Below are positions 26,899 to 34,013 of a stretch of DNA of 61,201 nucleotides, one piece after another. Below the pieces are notes generated by a model. The model saw only the letters and a program-made list of their open reading frames with translations, was not told the DNA's origin and did no database searches. This DNA is from Spongiibacteraceae bacterium (lineage in GTDB: Bacteria > Pseudomonadota > Gammaproteobacteria > Pseudomonadales > Spongiibacteraceae): contig PAKT01000047.1 of NCBI GenBank assembly GCA_002710725.1, positions 1 to 61,201 on the forward strand. The letters run 5' to 3'. How positions within the stretch are numbered: position 1 is the first letter of the stretch; each line of letters starts with the position of its first letter. The position numbers and the translations under genes are program-made.

Positions 26899-26927
26899 AC
26901 TATAAAAACAAAACATTTCTATAGCAA
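26899..26927 (-). promoter_or_regulatory. Putative promoter of the monooxygenase-P450-ferredoxin operon
   Basis: On the minus strand TTGCTA (26927-26922) and TATAGT (26904-26899) are 17 nt apart. Transcription would start near 26892, giving a 5' leader of about 42 nt. The -35 is weak, 4 of 6 consensus positions. The operator at 26913-26930 overlaps the -35 and spacer. Confidence 0.45.
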
Positions 26928-26930
26928 TGT
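26913..26930. promoter_or_regulatory. Palindromic operator 1 (ACATTTC-N4-GCAATGT)
   Basis: This 18-bp near palindrome is flanked by extra A/T symmetry (AAAACATT 26910-26917 with AATGTTTT 26926-26933). It matches operator 2 at 27001-27018 at all but three central or arm bases. It lies on the leftward promoter. The size and symmetry fit a TetR-type dimer site. Confidence 0.55.
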
Positions 26931-26965
26931 TTTTGTGGGAAATAATTTCCCTCCCGCAAAAGGGC

Positions 26966-26994
26966 TTGACGAGGACTCGGATCGCCGCTAGCCT
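26966..26994 (+). promoter_or_regulatory. Putative promoter of the TonB receptor gene
   Basis: TTGACG (26966-26971) and TAGCCT (26989-26994) are 17 nt apart, placing the transcription start near 27001. The -10 is poor, 3 of 6, which would suit a regulated promoter. Operator 2 begins at the predicted start site. Confidence 0.45.
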
Positions 26995-27000
26995 GAAAAA

Positions 27001-27018
27001 ACATTTCTAGTGAAATGT
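27001..27018. promoter_or_regulatory. Palindromic operator 2 (ACATTTC-TAGT-GAAATGT)
   Basis: Perfect 7-bp inverted arms around TAGT lie at the start point of the rightward promoter. Its similarity to operator 1, 88 bp away, suggests that one repressor controls the TonB receptor gene and the oxygenase operon together. Confidence 0.6.
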
Positions 27019-27144
27019 AATGAGGTCAAATAAAAGCGCCGCACAACAATACAAAGGCTTTATCAAAAGGCGCTATTGGAAGGGACAAGGCAGGTGCTCA
27101 CGCGGTCAGCGCGGGGCCGGCCAATCACCACGGCGGATAAAACA

Positions 27145-29658
27145 ATGGCTTATAAAAATAAGGCCTTGGGTTTTGCAGGGGGGCTGTGTCTGCTTCCCGT
27201 TGCTGTCTCCTTGCACGCGCAGAGCGGGGAATCCGAGACAGCGGCTCAGTCGGCAACATCCAAGGTTTCTCTGGAAGAAGTCTACGTTACCGCGCGGCGG
27301 CGCGAAGAGAGTCTGCAGGAGACGCCGGTGGCAGTCAGCGCCTTCGGCGCCGATGCTCTCGCTGAGGCCGGGGTATCATCCATTACCGACCTGCAGCAGC
27401 TTGTGCCCGGCCTGCAGTTTGGTGAGAGCGGCTCCAAAACCCCGGCGATTTTTATTCGCGGCATTGGTCAGCGCGAGGGTTCGGCCGTGCTCGACCCCGG
27501 CGTTGGGGTCTATCTGAACGGCATCTTTCTGGCGCGTCAGGATACCCAGTTGCTCGATACCGTCGATACCCAGTCGATACAGGTATTGCGCGGCCCCCAG
27601 GGCACCCTGTTCGGTAAGAACAATACCGGCGGCGCGATGTTGGTCAGCACCCGCGCGGCCAACCTGTTTGAGCCTGAGTTCGGGGCGACCGTCAAGGCGG
27701 GCAATTACGGCCGGCAGGACGTAAAGCTCTACGGCAATATTCCGCTGATCGAAGACAAGATGGCGACCCGCTTTGGTATCAGCAGCAAGCGTTTTGATGG
27801 CGATATTGAAAATTTTGACGGCGAAACTTACGGCGACGAAGACCGTCTGGCGCTGTCGCTGCGCACCCAGTGGCAGGTGTCGGAGCAGTTCGGAATGGAT
27901 CTGTTTGCCTACTGGAGCAAGCAGAGTGAGCGCAGTACCGCGCTCACCTGCATTCTGCAGAACCCGGAAGCCAACATCGTTCAGCTGATCTATCCCGCGC
28001 GGCCGGCCTTCAGCGATTCCTGCGCCGCGAGTGAGCGCGCCGCCGATGATCACGAGGTCACCATCAACAGCGGCGACAGTATTGTGGCGATGCAGAGCAC
28101 CATGCTGGCCCTGACCCTGACTTGGGACTTTTTTGACTACGAAATCAAAAGCATCAGCGCCTGGAGTCATCAGGACGACATTGAGCGCAACGACGATCAG
28201 GACGGAACCTCGACCCAGATTATCAATAACGGCACCCGGGCATTGAACAGTGTGCTGCTTGCCGACGGCAAAGAGACTCGCGACGAAAGCCGCGACCAGT
28301 TCAGTCAGGAGCTGCAGATCGTCGGCTCGGCCTTTGAGGATCGGGTGAGCTATACCGTGGGCATGTTTGCTTCTCTTGAGCGAATTGACGACAACCCCTT
28401 CGCCCAGGTGATCGGGCCCAAGGGTCTGGCGGGTATTGATCCGTCGACCGTTACCGACGCGCTGATTCCCGGCTTGCCCTCGCTGGGTGACGGCTTCGTA
28501 TTTCCTCTCACGACTCTGTTCGGTGGCTTCAGTACGCTGGAAAACAAAAGCTGGGCGCTGTTTTCCCAGTTTACCTGGAGCATAACGGATACGGTGCAGC
28601 TCACTATGGGTGGGCGCTACACCTTTGAAGAGCGCGAGCGCGCCCTGACGTTGGTGGATATCGACGAGCAGACCTACGGTCAGCGCATCGGTGCCGCCTA
28701 TATTGATCAGGCCGGTTTCTACAGCCCGATTACCCGCGCCCAATTCGATATGATCGGCCAGAACCTGCCGGATCTGCCGGTCGATGTGCGCGAAGACGCC
28801 GATGTGCGCAGTGAGGAGTGGACCAACTTTACTCCCGCCGTCACGCTCTCGGTGCAGGCCAGCGAAGACTGGCTGGAGGCGATGAACCTCGACAGCGCGC
28901 TGTGGTATGCCACCTACAGTGAAGGCTTCAAGGCCGGTGGGTTTGAACCGCGTGGTCCGGAGCTGGTGGCCTTTGACCCGGAGGAAGTGGTGAACTACGA
29001 GCTTGGGGTCAAGTTGGATAGTCTGGATTCCACCCTGCGTTTTAACGCCGCGGTGTATGCCATGGACTACACCGACATTCACGTGCGCGTGGCGGAGCAG
29101 GGCGAGCGCATCAGCGATATCTTCCTGTTTTTGACCAACGCCGGTGAGGCCACCATTCAGGGGGTGGAAATGGAAACCACCTTCCTGCTGGGCAACTGGG
29201 TGTTCAATGCCAGCGCCAACTATACGGACGCCAGCTACGATGAATACACCGCGACCATCGTGACCCCCGGTCAGGGCGAGTCGGTGGTGGATCGCAGTGC
29301 CGAGCCCTTTGCGCTGGTGCCGGAAACTTCCTACTCGTTCACCGCGCAATACAACTGGATGTCGCCGGTCGGTCTGATCGTGCCGCGGCTGTCGCTTTAC
29401 CACCGCGACGAACTGTTTACCGGGATCGATTTTCTGGCGGTGGAGTACGGATCCTCGACCGTGGACAAGTTGACGCTGGTGAATGCGCGCCTGAACTACT
29501 TTCCGAGTGAAAAGCTGCGTGTGTCGGCCTATGTCGACAACCTGACCGACGAGGACTACTTCAAAAGCGGTTTTGCGGTCAGCGCCTTGCTCGGTGCGGC
29601 GACCCTAGTGCAGGGTACGGCCCGTACCTTTGGGATGGAGTTTTCCTACGACTTTTGA
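27145..29658 (+). CDS. TonB-dependent outer-membrane receptor
   Basis: The ATG at 27145 gives 837 residues with a signal peptide (cleaved near HAQ, about 30). The plug domain (VYVTARRREESLQETPVAVSAFG, LVPGLQFGESG) is followed by a 22-strand-type barrel with YSEGFKAGGFEPRG near 592 and the C-terminal strand TFGMEFSYDF ending in F. Such receptors import large or scarce molecules. Its divergence from the P450 operon suggests it takes up that operon's substrate rather than a siderophore. An AANAANAA motif of the kind bound by Hfq/Crc lies just inside the start (27154-27161). Confidence 0.93.
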   Translation: MAYKNKALGFAGGLCLLPVAVSLHAQSGESETAAQSATSKVSLEEVYVTARRREESLQETPVAVSAFGADALAEAGVSSITDLQQLVPGLQFGESGSKTPAIFIRGIGQREGSAVLDPGVGVYLNGIFLARQDTQLLDTVDTQSIQVLRGPQGTLFGKNNTGGAMLVSTRAANLFEPEFGATVKAGNYGRQDVKLYGNIPLIEDKMATRFGISSKRFDGDIENFDGETYGDEDRLALSLRTQWQVSEQFGMDLFAYWSKQSERSTALTCILQNPEANIVQLIYPARPAFSDSCAASERAADDHEVTINSGDSIVAMQSTMLALTLTWDFFDYEIKSISAWSHQDDIERNDDQDGTSTQIINNGTRALNSVLLADGKETRDESRDQFSQELQIVGSAFEDRVSYTVGMFASLERIDDNPFAQVIGPKGLAGIDPSTVTDALIPGLPSLGDGFVFPLTTLFGGFSTLENKSWALFSQFTWSITDTVQLTMGGRYTFEERERALTLVDIDEQTYGQRIGAAYIDQAGFYSPITRAQFDMIGQNLPDLPVDVREDADVRSEEWTNFTPAVTLSVQASEDWLEAMNLDSALWYATYSEGFKAGGFEPRGPELVAFDPEEVVNYELGVKLDSLDSTLRFNAAVYAMDYTDIHVRVAEQGERISDIFLFLTNAGEATIQGVEMETTFLLGNWVFNASANYTDASYDEYTATIVTPGQGESVVDRSAEPFALVPETSYSFTAQYNWMSPVGLIVPRLSLYHRDELFTGIDFLAVEYGSSTVDKLTLVNARLNYFPSEKLRVSAYVDNLTDEDYFKSGFAVSALLGAATLVQGTARTFGMEFSYDF

Positions 29659-29744
29659 GCTTGAAAAGACTTCTGGATGCTGACGCTGTGTCAGCGTGGT
29701 AGAGGTCCGGCGTTACGCACCTTCCAGCACGTGACGTCGGATAG

Positions 29745-29780
29745 CGGTTCCCCGCGTGCGGGCGGGGAACCGTTTTTTTT
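29745..29780 (+). terminator. Terminator of the TonB receptor gene
   Basis: An 11-bp perfect stem (29745-29755 with 29762-29772), a 6-nt loop and eight Ts (29773-29780). Confidence 0.92.
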
Positions 29781-29795
29781 GGCTGTCGGTTCCAG

Positions 29796-30569
29796 TTAAC
29801 CGCGCTTGGGGCCGCCGTTGCTGCCTGGCCAGCGCGAACCGGATATGGTGTCGGCAAAGGGCATAAAGCCTTCCGGATCGAGCTTGCCCGCCAGCTTGAT
29901 TTCCCGGTCGAGGAAAATGGGCCACCACAAGTGGGCAGAAATCTGCTCACGCATGGGCAGACGGCTCGCCAGCGGATCCCAGGGGCTGTCCCGCAGTACC
30001 AGTTCACCCTCGACTTCTTCCTGCCAGGCGGTGCCGTATTTGCTGCGCACGTGCACCACGTGAGGCGGGAAGTCGTAACCGGCGTCCGGATTGGCGGAAA
30101 CGCCAGTGGCGCGTGAAACCTTGATCCACCATTCGTGCTGCTCGTATTCATCCTTGGGGATGTTCTCGCCCTTCGATACGCCTTTGAACTCAACAAAGGT
30201 ATAACCCTGGTGGATGCAGCGTGCGCTAACACTTGGGCCGAGGCGAAAGTATTCGGTGGTGCAGGGGTATTTCGGCTGGCCATTGGTTTCCTGGCTGATG
30301 AAAATCGCCGACTCCTGATCGATGCCGTAGCCCAGCGTGTATTCGCCGGCAACGCCATTGTAGTTGGCATTTACCGAGGTCACGATGCCGTACTCGGGCT
30401 CATCGGGGACCGGGAAGTTGTAAATGGTCAGGTTGACGTGCGGGTCGGCGCCGGGCTCGATGCCGGGTGGCAGCAGTGCGGCGATCTTGTCGGGGTCGGT
30501 GCGGTAGACAATTTTCAGCATCGGCCAGTTGATGATATCGCCCGGATTGCCCTGGGGTTGGTTGCTCAT
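29796..30569 (-). CDS. Acetoacetate-decarboxylase-fold protein
   Basis: This encodes 257 residues. LPPGIEPGADPHVNLTIYNFP and the later ETNGQPKYPC segment correspond to the ADC family, in which a lysine after the G-x-P motif forms the Schiff base. A GGAG site precedes the ATG. Proteins of this fold decarboxylate acetoacetate or act as aldolases or dehydratases on other keto acids, so true acetoacetate decarboxylase activity should not be assumed. It is downstream of the Rieske gene, with 43 nt between them, so it is probably in one operon with it. Confidence 0.82.
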   Translation of the reverse strand: MSNQPQGNPGDIINWPMLKIVYRTDPDKIAALLPPGIEPGADPHVNLTIYNFPVPDEPEYGIVTSVNANYNGVAGEYTLGYGIDQESAIFISQETNGQPKYPCTTEYFRLGPSVSARCIHQGYTFVEFKGVSKGENIPKDEYEQHEWWIKVSRATGVSANPDAGYDFPPHVVHVRSKYGTAWQEEVEGELVLRDSPWDPLASRLPMREQISAHLWWPIFLDREIKLAGKLDPEGFMPFADTISGSRWPGSNGGPKRG

Positions 30570-30612
30570 CGGTGCTTCTCCACTGTTATGGTTGGAATGT
30601 CGGTTTGAAAGG

Positions 30613-31578
30613 TTACGCCTCTGCGGCGTCGGGATAAAACTGGCGAACCCACTTGCGGTAGGTCACCAGCGTGTGATCTTCCTTGCAGAAGATGGGTCGG
30701 CGGCGGTGAACCTTGTTGGCCCAGATCGGGTAATCCTGTTTGATGCCGTCGATAATGCCGCGAATCACCTGGTCGCCGGCAAGATCTTCAATTTCGCGCC
30801 GCACCGACAGCGACCAGCGCAGCAGGGTGGTGTGTGCGTCAATCGGCTGGGCGCTGTTGTAGACGATCATTTCCGCTTCCGGTGCGTAGCTGGTGCGCAC
30901 CAGTGCCAGCCCCGGTTGATGCAGGGTGACATTAAGCATGTGCGGGCGAGCGGTGTGACGGGCGTCGGCGCGCAGGTAGAGACGGCGGCCATCGTCATCG
31001 ATGGTTACCTCCGACTCGGGCGTTTCCAACTGATTGTGAACATACTGAAAATGCACCGGGTCGCAGGTGTTCTCTGCAATGTCCTGAATGTGGGCCGGAA
31101 CCTCAAACTCGGCCATGCGCGCGGGCGTCCACTGGCTGTCGTCGAGCTCGCTGATGCGCGGCAGCTCGTATTGGGGCGCGGTATTCTCCGGGTGATACCA
31201 CATATAGATTTCGCCGTTGGCTTCGTCGGTCGGCCACATGCGAACCCGGGCCCGGTCCGGTATCTCGTCGCAGTAGGGAATTTCCACACACTTGCCGCTG
31301 TTGTCGAAGCGCCAGCCGTGGAAGGGGCAGGCCAGGGTCTCGCCGACTACGCGGCCTTCCACGCCGAGGTGGGCGCCCAGGTGAGGGCAGAAGGCGTCCT
31401 GCACTACGGCGACACCGGAGCGGCTGCGGTACAGGGCCAGCTCGCGCTCAAAGGCGTAAACCCGCTTGACCTCGCCCACTTGCAGTTCGTGGCTGCGCGC
31501 CACCGAGTACCAGCCCATGGGAAAGTCGTCCGGGGTTGTGGCGGTTTTGGATTCACAGACGGGAATGCGCTCTGCCAT
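30613..31578 (-). CDS. Rieske non-haem iron oxygenase, KshA-like
   Basis: The ATG at 31578 (AGAGG upstream) gives 321 residues. The Rieske ligands C64-x-H66 and C84-x-x-H87 (FCPHLGAH, CPFHGW) bind [2Fe-2S]. D173, H176 and H181 (NTCDPVHFQYVH) fit the mononuclear iron site. The C-terminal part (KQDYPIWANKVHRRRP, RKWVRQFYPD) resembles 3-ketosteroid 9-alpha-hydroxylase KshA and the related sterol oxygenases. The alternative start at 31626 adds 16 residues without homology support. No reductase gene is adjacent. Steroid specificity is inferred from family resemblance only. Confidence 0.88.
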   Translation of the reverse strand: MAERIPVCESKTATTPDDFPMGWYSVARSHELQVGEVKRVYAFERELALYRSRSGVAVVQDAFCPHLGAHLGVEGRVVGETLACPFHGWRFDNSGKCVEIPYCDEIPDRARVRMWPTDEANGEIYMWYHPENTAPQYELPRISELDDSQWTPARMAEFEVPAHIQDIAENTCDPVHFQYVHNQLETPESEVTIDDDGRRLYLRADARHTARPHMLNVTLHQPGLALVRTSYAPEAEMIVYNSAQPIDAHTTLLRWSLSVRREIEDLAGDQVIRGIIDGIKQDYPIWANKVHRRRPIFCKEDHTLVTYRKWVRQFYPDAAEA

Positions 31579-31619
31579 GCGGTAACCTCTTGGTGGCGAG
31601 TAATTAGCGTTATTGAACT

Positions 31620-31633
31620 TACACACGTGTGTA
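31620..31633. promoter_or_regulatory. Perfect 14-bp palindrome, probable operator
   Basis: TACACACGTGTGTA lies 42 nt upstream of the Rieske start in the divergent Rieske/DUF2505 spacer. It differs from the operators at 26.9-27.0 kb, so a second TetR-like regulator may act here. No regulator gene is in the window. Confidence 0.5.
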
Positions 31634-31797
31634 CAAATTAGTAAAGCGAATCCGCGACCGCAAGACCGTTACGCAAATTTAACGAAGCGCTGGCAGGCTC
31701 ATGCGACCGATCGGGATAGTTTGCTGCGGCGGGCTATCTCCGGGCGCCAGTTGTGGAATAATGGTCGACCAACAAAAACGACAATAGAGGTTGTGTG

Positions 31798-32268
31798 ATG
31801 GCCGTATCCCAAGAATTTTCTGCTGATGTCGATGCCCTCTATGGGCTGCTCACGGATCCCGACTTTCTGGTTGAGCGCAGTGTTGCGCTGGGCGAAGACT
31901 GCGAAGCCGAGGTTGAGGAGTATGAGGACGAGACCGTAATCACCCTGAAGCGGAAAGTGACCCGGGAACTGCCCGCCTTTCTCGCCAAGATGTTCAACCC
32001 GGTGCAGACCATCAGCATGACCGAAACCTGGCGCCCGGACGGCGATGCCTGGGAAGGGGATTTTGTGATGACGGTGGAAGGTCAGCCGGTCACTATTCGC
32101 GGTGAATTCTCCCTCAAGCCCTCGAAAAAGGGCTCGGTTTACACGGTCAGCCACAGCTGCAAGGCCAAGATCCCGCTGGTAGGCGGCAAGGTGGAGAAGT
32201 TTGTGCTGTCGCAAACCTCGGATGGGGCAAAGGATGAATTGAACTTTGCCGCTGTCCGCCTCGGCTGA
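31798..32268 (+). CDS. DUF2505 (START/SRPBCC-like) protein
   Basis: This encodes 156 residues. Its N-terminus (SQEFSADVDALYGLLTDPDFLVERSVALG) is the SRPBCC helix-grip entry, and the domain extends through a GEFSLKPSKKGSVYTVSHSCKAKIPLVGGKVEKF stretch. DUF2505 proteins have the helix-grip fold that binds hydrophobic ligands, which fits a lipid or steroid island. The ATG at 31798 has GAGG upstream; a GTG immediately before it is the alternative. An AANAANAA motif (31771-31778) lies in the leader. Confidence 0.8.
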   Translation: MAVSQEFSADVDALYGLLTDPDFLVERSVALGEDCEAEVEEYEDETVITLKRKVTRELPAFLAKMFNPVQTISMTETWRPDGDAWEGDFVMTVEGQPVTIRGEFSLKPSKKGSVYTVSHSCKAKIPLVGGKVEKFVLSQTSDGAKDELNFAAVRLG

Positions 32269-32314
32269 TCGGGGAAAATAAACCAAACCATCGGCGACTC
32301 CGTAAGGGCTGGTA

Positions 32315-32342
32315 TTGACCTGTGGGTATTGCGGTCTATACT
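32315..32342 (+). promoter_or_regulatory. Sigma-70 promoter of the exonuclease/GIY-YIG gene
   Basis: TTGACC (32315-32320) and TATACT (32337-32342), 16 nt apart, match the consensus at 5 of 6 and 5 of 6 positions. Transcription would start near 32349, leaving a leader of about 21 nt. Confidence 0.65.
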
Positions 32343-32356
32343 GGTTATGCATACAG
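32341..32356. promoter_or_regulatory. Probable LexA (SOS) box
   Basis: CTGG-TTATGCAT-ACAG matches the gammaproteobacterial CTGT-N8-ACAG box at 7 of 8 conserved positions. It is flanked by TA on the left, as in strong boxes. It overlaps the -10 end and the start point, a repressing position. In E. coli the related gene cho is LexA-regulated. Binding by this organism's LexA is inferred. Confidence 0.6.
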
Positions 32357-32369
32357 CTAGGGAGTCGCC

Positions 32370-33782
32370 GTGCTGCTCAATCTACCTCTCGCTCTATTGG
32401 ATCTGGAAACCACCGGCGGAAATCCGGTGCGCGACCGGATCACCGAGGTCGGCTTGTGCCTGTGGCACGACGATGGCAGCGAGTGGTACTGGGAGTCGCT
32501 GGTAAACCCCTACACGGCAATCCCCGAATTTATCCGCCAGATCACCGGCATCTCCCAGGGTATGGTGGAGGATGCGCCCGGCTTTGAGGAGCTTTCCGCC
32601 GAGCTGTTTCGCTACCTGGAGGACAGCGTGCTGGTGGCGCATAACGCCCGCTTCGACAGCGCCTTTTTGCGACGCGCCTTTGAGGGCTGCGGCTTCCGCT
32701 ACCGGCCGCGGGTACTGTGCACGCTGCGCCTGGCGCGCCGGCTTTATCCCGATTGGCCCAGTCACAGCCTCGACAATATCTGCCATCAGATTGGTTACCG
32801 CCGCGATGTGAGTCACCGCGCCATGGCCGATGTGGTGGCGATGAAAGCCTTTCTTGAATACGCCATTGAGGATTGCGGCAAGGCGGCAGTCGAGGCCGCC
32901 GCTCGCCAGCAGTGGCAACTGCCCTCCCTGCCGGTTCATCTGTCGCGAGCGGATATTGACCGTATTCCCGATGAGCCGGGGGTCTACCGCTTTTACGGTG
33001 AGAACGACGGCCTGCTCTATGTTGGCAAGAGCACCAAACTGCGCTCGCGGGTACTGTCGCACTTTAACGGCGATCACAGCAGCGCCAAGGAAATGAAACT
33101 GGCCCAGCTGGTGCGCAGTATCGACTGGGAAACCACCGCCGGTGAGCTGGGCGCTCTGTTGCGGGAGAACGAACAGATCAAACAGCTGGGGCCGGTGTTC
33201 AATCGGCGCCAGCGGCGGCAGCGCTCGTTGTGGTATTTCCGACTGGAGGCGGTTGAAGGCTATCTGCAGCCGGTCCTGTCGGAGCAGGCGCTGGAGGGCG
33301 GCTGGCGCGTCAGCGAAACCGTGTACGGCTTGTACAAAACCCGCAAACAGGCTCGCGATGCCCTGCTCAAGCTGGCGTCCGAACACCGTCTGTGCCAACG
33401 CCGGCTGGGTCTGGAAAAAGGCCGCGGTTCCTGCTTCGGCTATCAGTTGCAGCGCTGTGCCGGCGCCTGTGTTGGTGAGGAGTCACATACCACCCACAAC
33501 CTGCGGTTGCAGGAAGCGCTTGCCAGCAAACGCCTGTTGCCCTGGCCCTATGGGGAGCCGGTTGTCGCCATTGAGGAGCGCGGCGAGCAGCGGGATTTTC
33601 ACCTGATCGATTATTGGGCCTACCTCGGCACTGTGAATTGTGCCGAGCAGGTTTTGCCAATTTTTACGGAGAAATCCAGGCGCTTTGATTGGGACAGTTA
33701 TAAACTGTTAATTCGCCACCTGCCTGCAACGCGGGTATTACCGCTATCCAGCTTTGGGAGACTGAGTGATGGGCTTGCGTGA
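32370..33782 (+). CDS. DnaQ-like exonuclease fused to UvrC/Cho-type GIY-YIG nuclease
   Basis: This encodes 470 residues. The N-terminal DEDDh exonuclease has LLDLETTG (D11, E13), AHNARFDSAF (near 91) and SHRAMADVVA (H and D near 150). A GIY-YIG domain begins near residue 201 (DEPGVYRFYG...LLYVGKST...R). UvrC-N-like helices follow, with ETVYGLYKTRKQARDALLKLA and a GRGSCFGYQLQRCAGAC cysteine segment. It lacks the UvrC C-terminal half, like Cho, so it probably makes the 3' incision or trims lesions in nucleotide excision repair. The GTG start has GGAG 5 nt upstream. SOS control is suggested by the box above. Confidence 0.9.
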   Translation: MLLNLPLALLDLETTGGNPVRDRITEVGLCLWHDDGSEWYWESLVNPYTAIPEFIRQITGISQGMVEDAPGFEELSAELFRYLEDSVLVAHNARFDSAFLRRAFEGCGFRYRPRVLCTLRLARRLYPDWPSHSLDNICHQIGYRRDVSHRAMADVVAMKAFLEYAIEDCGKAAVEAAARQQWQLPSLPVHLSRADIDRIPDEPGVYRFYGENDGLLYVGKSTKLRSRVLSHFNGDHSSAKEMKLAQLVRSIDWETTAGELGALLRENEQIKQLGPVFNRRQRRQRSLWYFRLEAVEGYLQPVLSEQALEGGWRVSETVYGLYKTRKQARDALLKLASEHRLCQRRLGLEKGRGSCFGYQLQRCAGACVGEESHTTHNLRLQEALASKRLLPWPYGEPVVAIEERGEQRDFHLIDYWAYLGTVNCAEQVLPIFTEKSRRFDWDSYKLLIRHLPATRVLPLSSFGRLSDGLA

Positions 33783-34005
33783 AAAAATGCTGTCGGATTC
33801 GGGTATTCCGGGCTTGCTGCCCCGAGTCGATGAAATCACAAACACCCTGTGTGAATGGACGGGTTCGGAAGACCAAGCTTATCAGTGGTATGTCGAGCAC
33901 CCGATTGCGTCCCTCTGTAATAAAACGGCGGAACAGCTGGTGCAGGAAAAAGACCTGACCCTGGTGCTCGACTTTTTGCGCCGCTCGGAGCAGACGACGC
34001 ACTGA
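33769..34005 (+). CDS. DUF2384-like (MbcA/ParS antitoxin-fold) small protein
   Basis: This encodes 78 residues and starts 14 nt before the end of the nuclease gene, with GGGAG upstream. The C-terminal half (AYQWYVEHPIASLCNKTAEQL...LVLDFLRR) resembles the DUF2384 module in which a helix pair precedes a LxxxPxxxLxxKTPxEL pattern. It has no RES-type toxin beside it, so it may not be an antitoxin. The overlap suggests translational coupling to the repair nuclease. Family assignment is tentative. Confidence 0.65.
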   Translation: MGLREKMLSDSGIPGLLPRVDEITNTLCEWTGSEDQAYQWYVEHPIASLCNKTAEQLVQEKDLTLVLDFLRRSEQTTH

Positions 34006-34013
34006 CGCTATTC

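Larger units (their letters stand above)
32292..32370. repeat. 10-bp inverted repeat spanning the nuclease promoter and its ribosome site
   Basis: CGGCGACTCC (32292-32301) and GGAGTCGCCG (32361-32370) are perfect complements, 59 nt apart. The right arm contains the GGAG Shine-Dalgarno (32361-32364) and ends on the first base of the GTG start of the nuclease gene. The left arm lies upstream of the promoter, so only read-through RNA from the DUF2505 gene could form the hairpin. Confidence 0.6.

Noticed and set aside
27376-29403. A 675-codon open frame on the minus strand inside the TonB receptor gene
   Set aside because: It is antisense to a receptor with a clear signal peptide and barrel, its translation is rich in H, R, Q and G typical of shadow frames, and it has no family resemblance.
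29796-30569. A firm acetoacetate decarboxylase annotation
   Set aside because: The fold fits, but family members have other substrates and no ketone pathway is seen, so only the fold is called.
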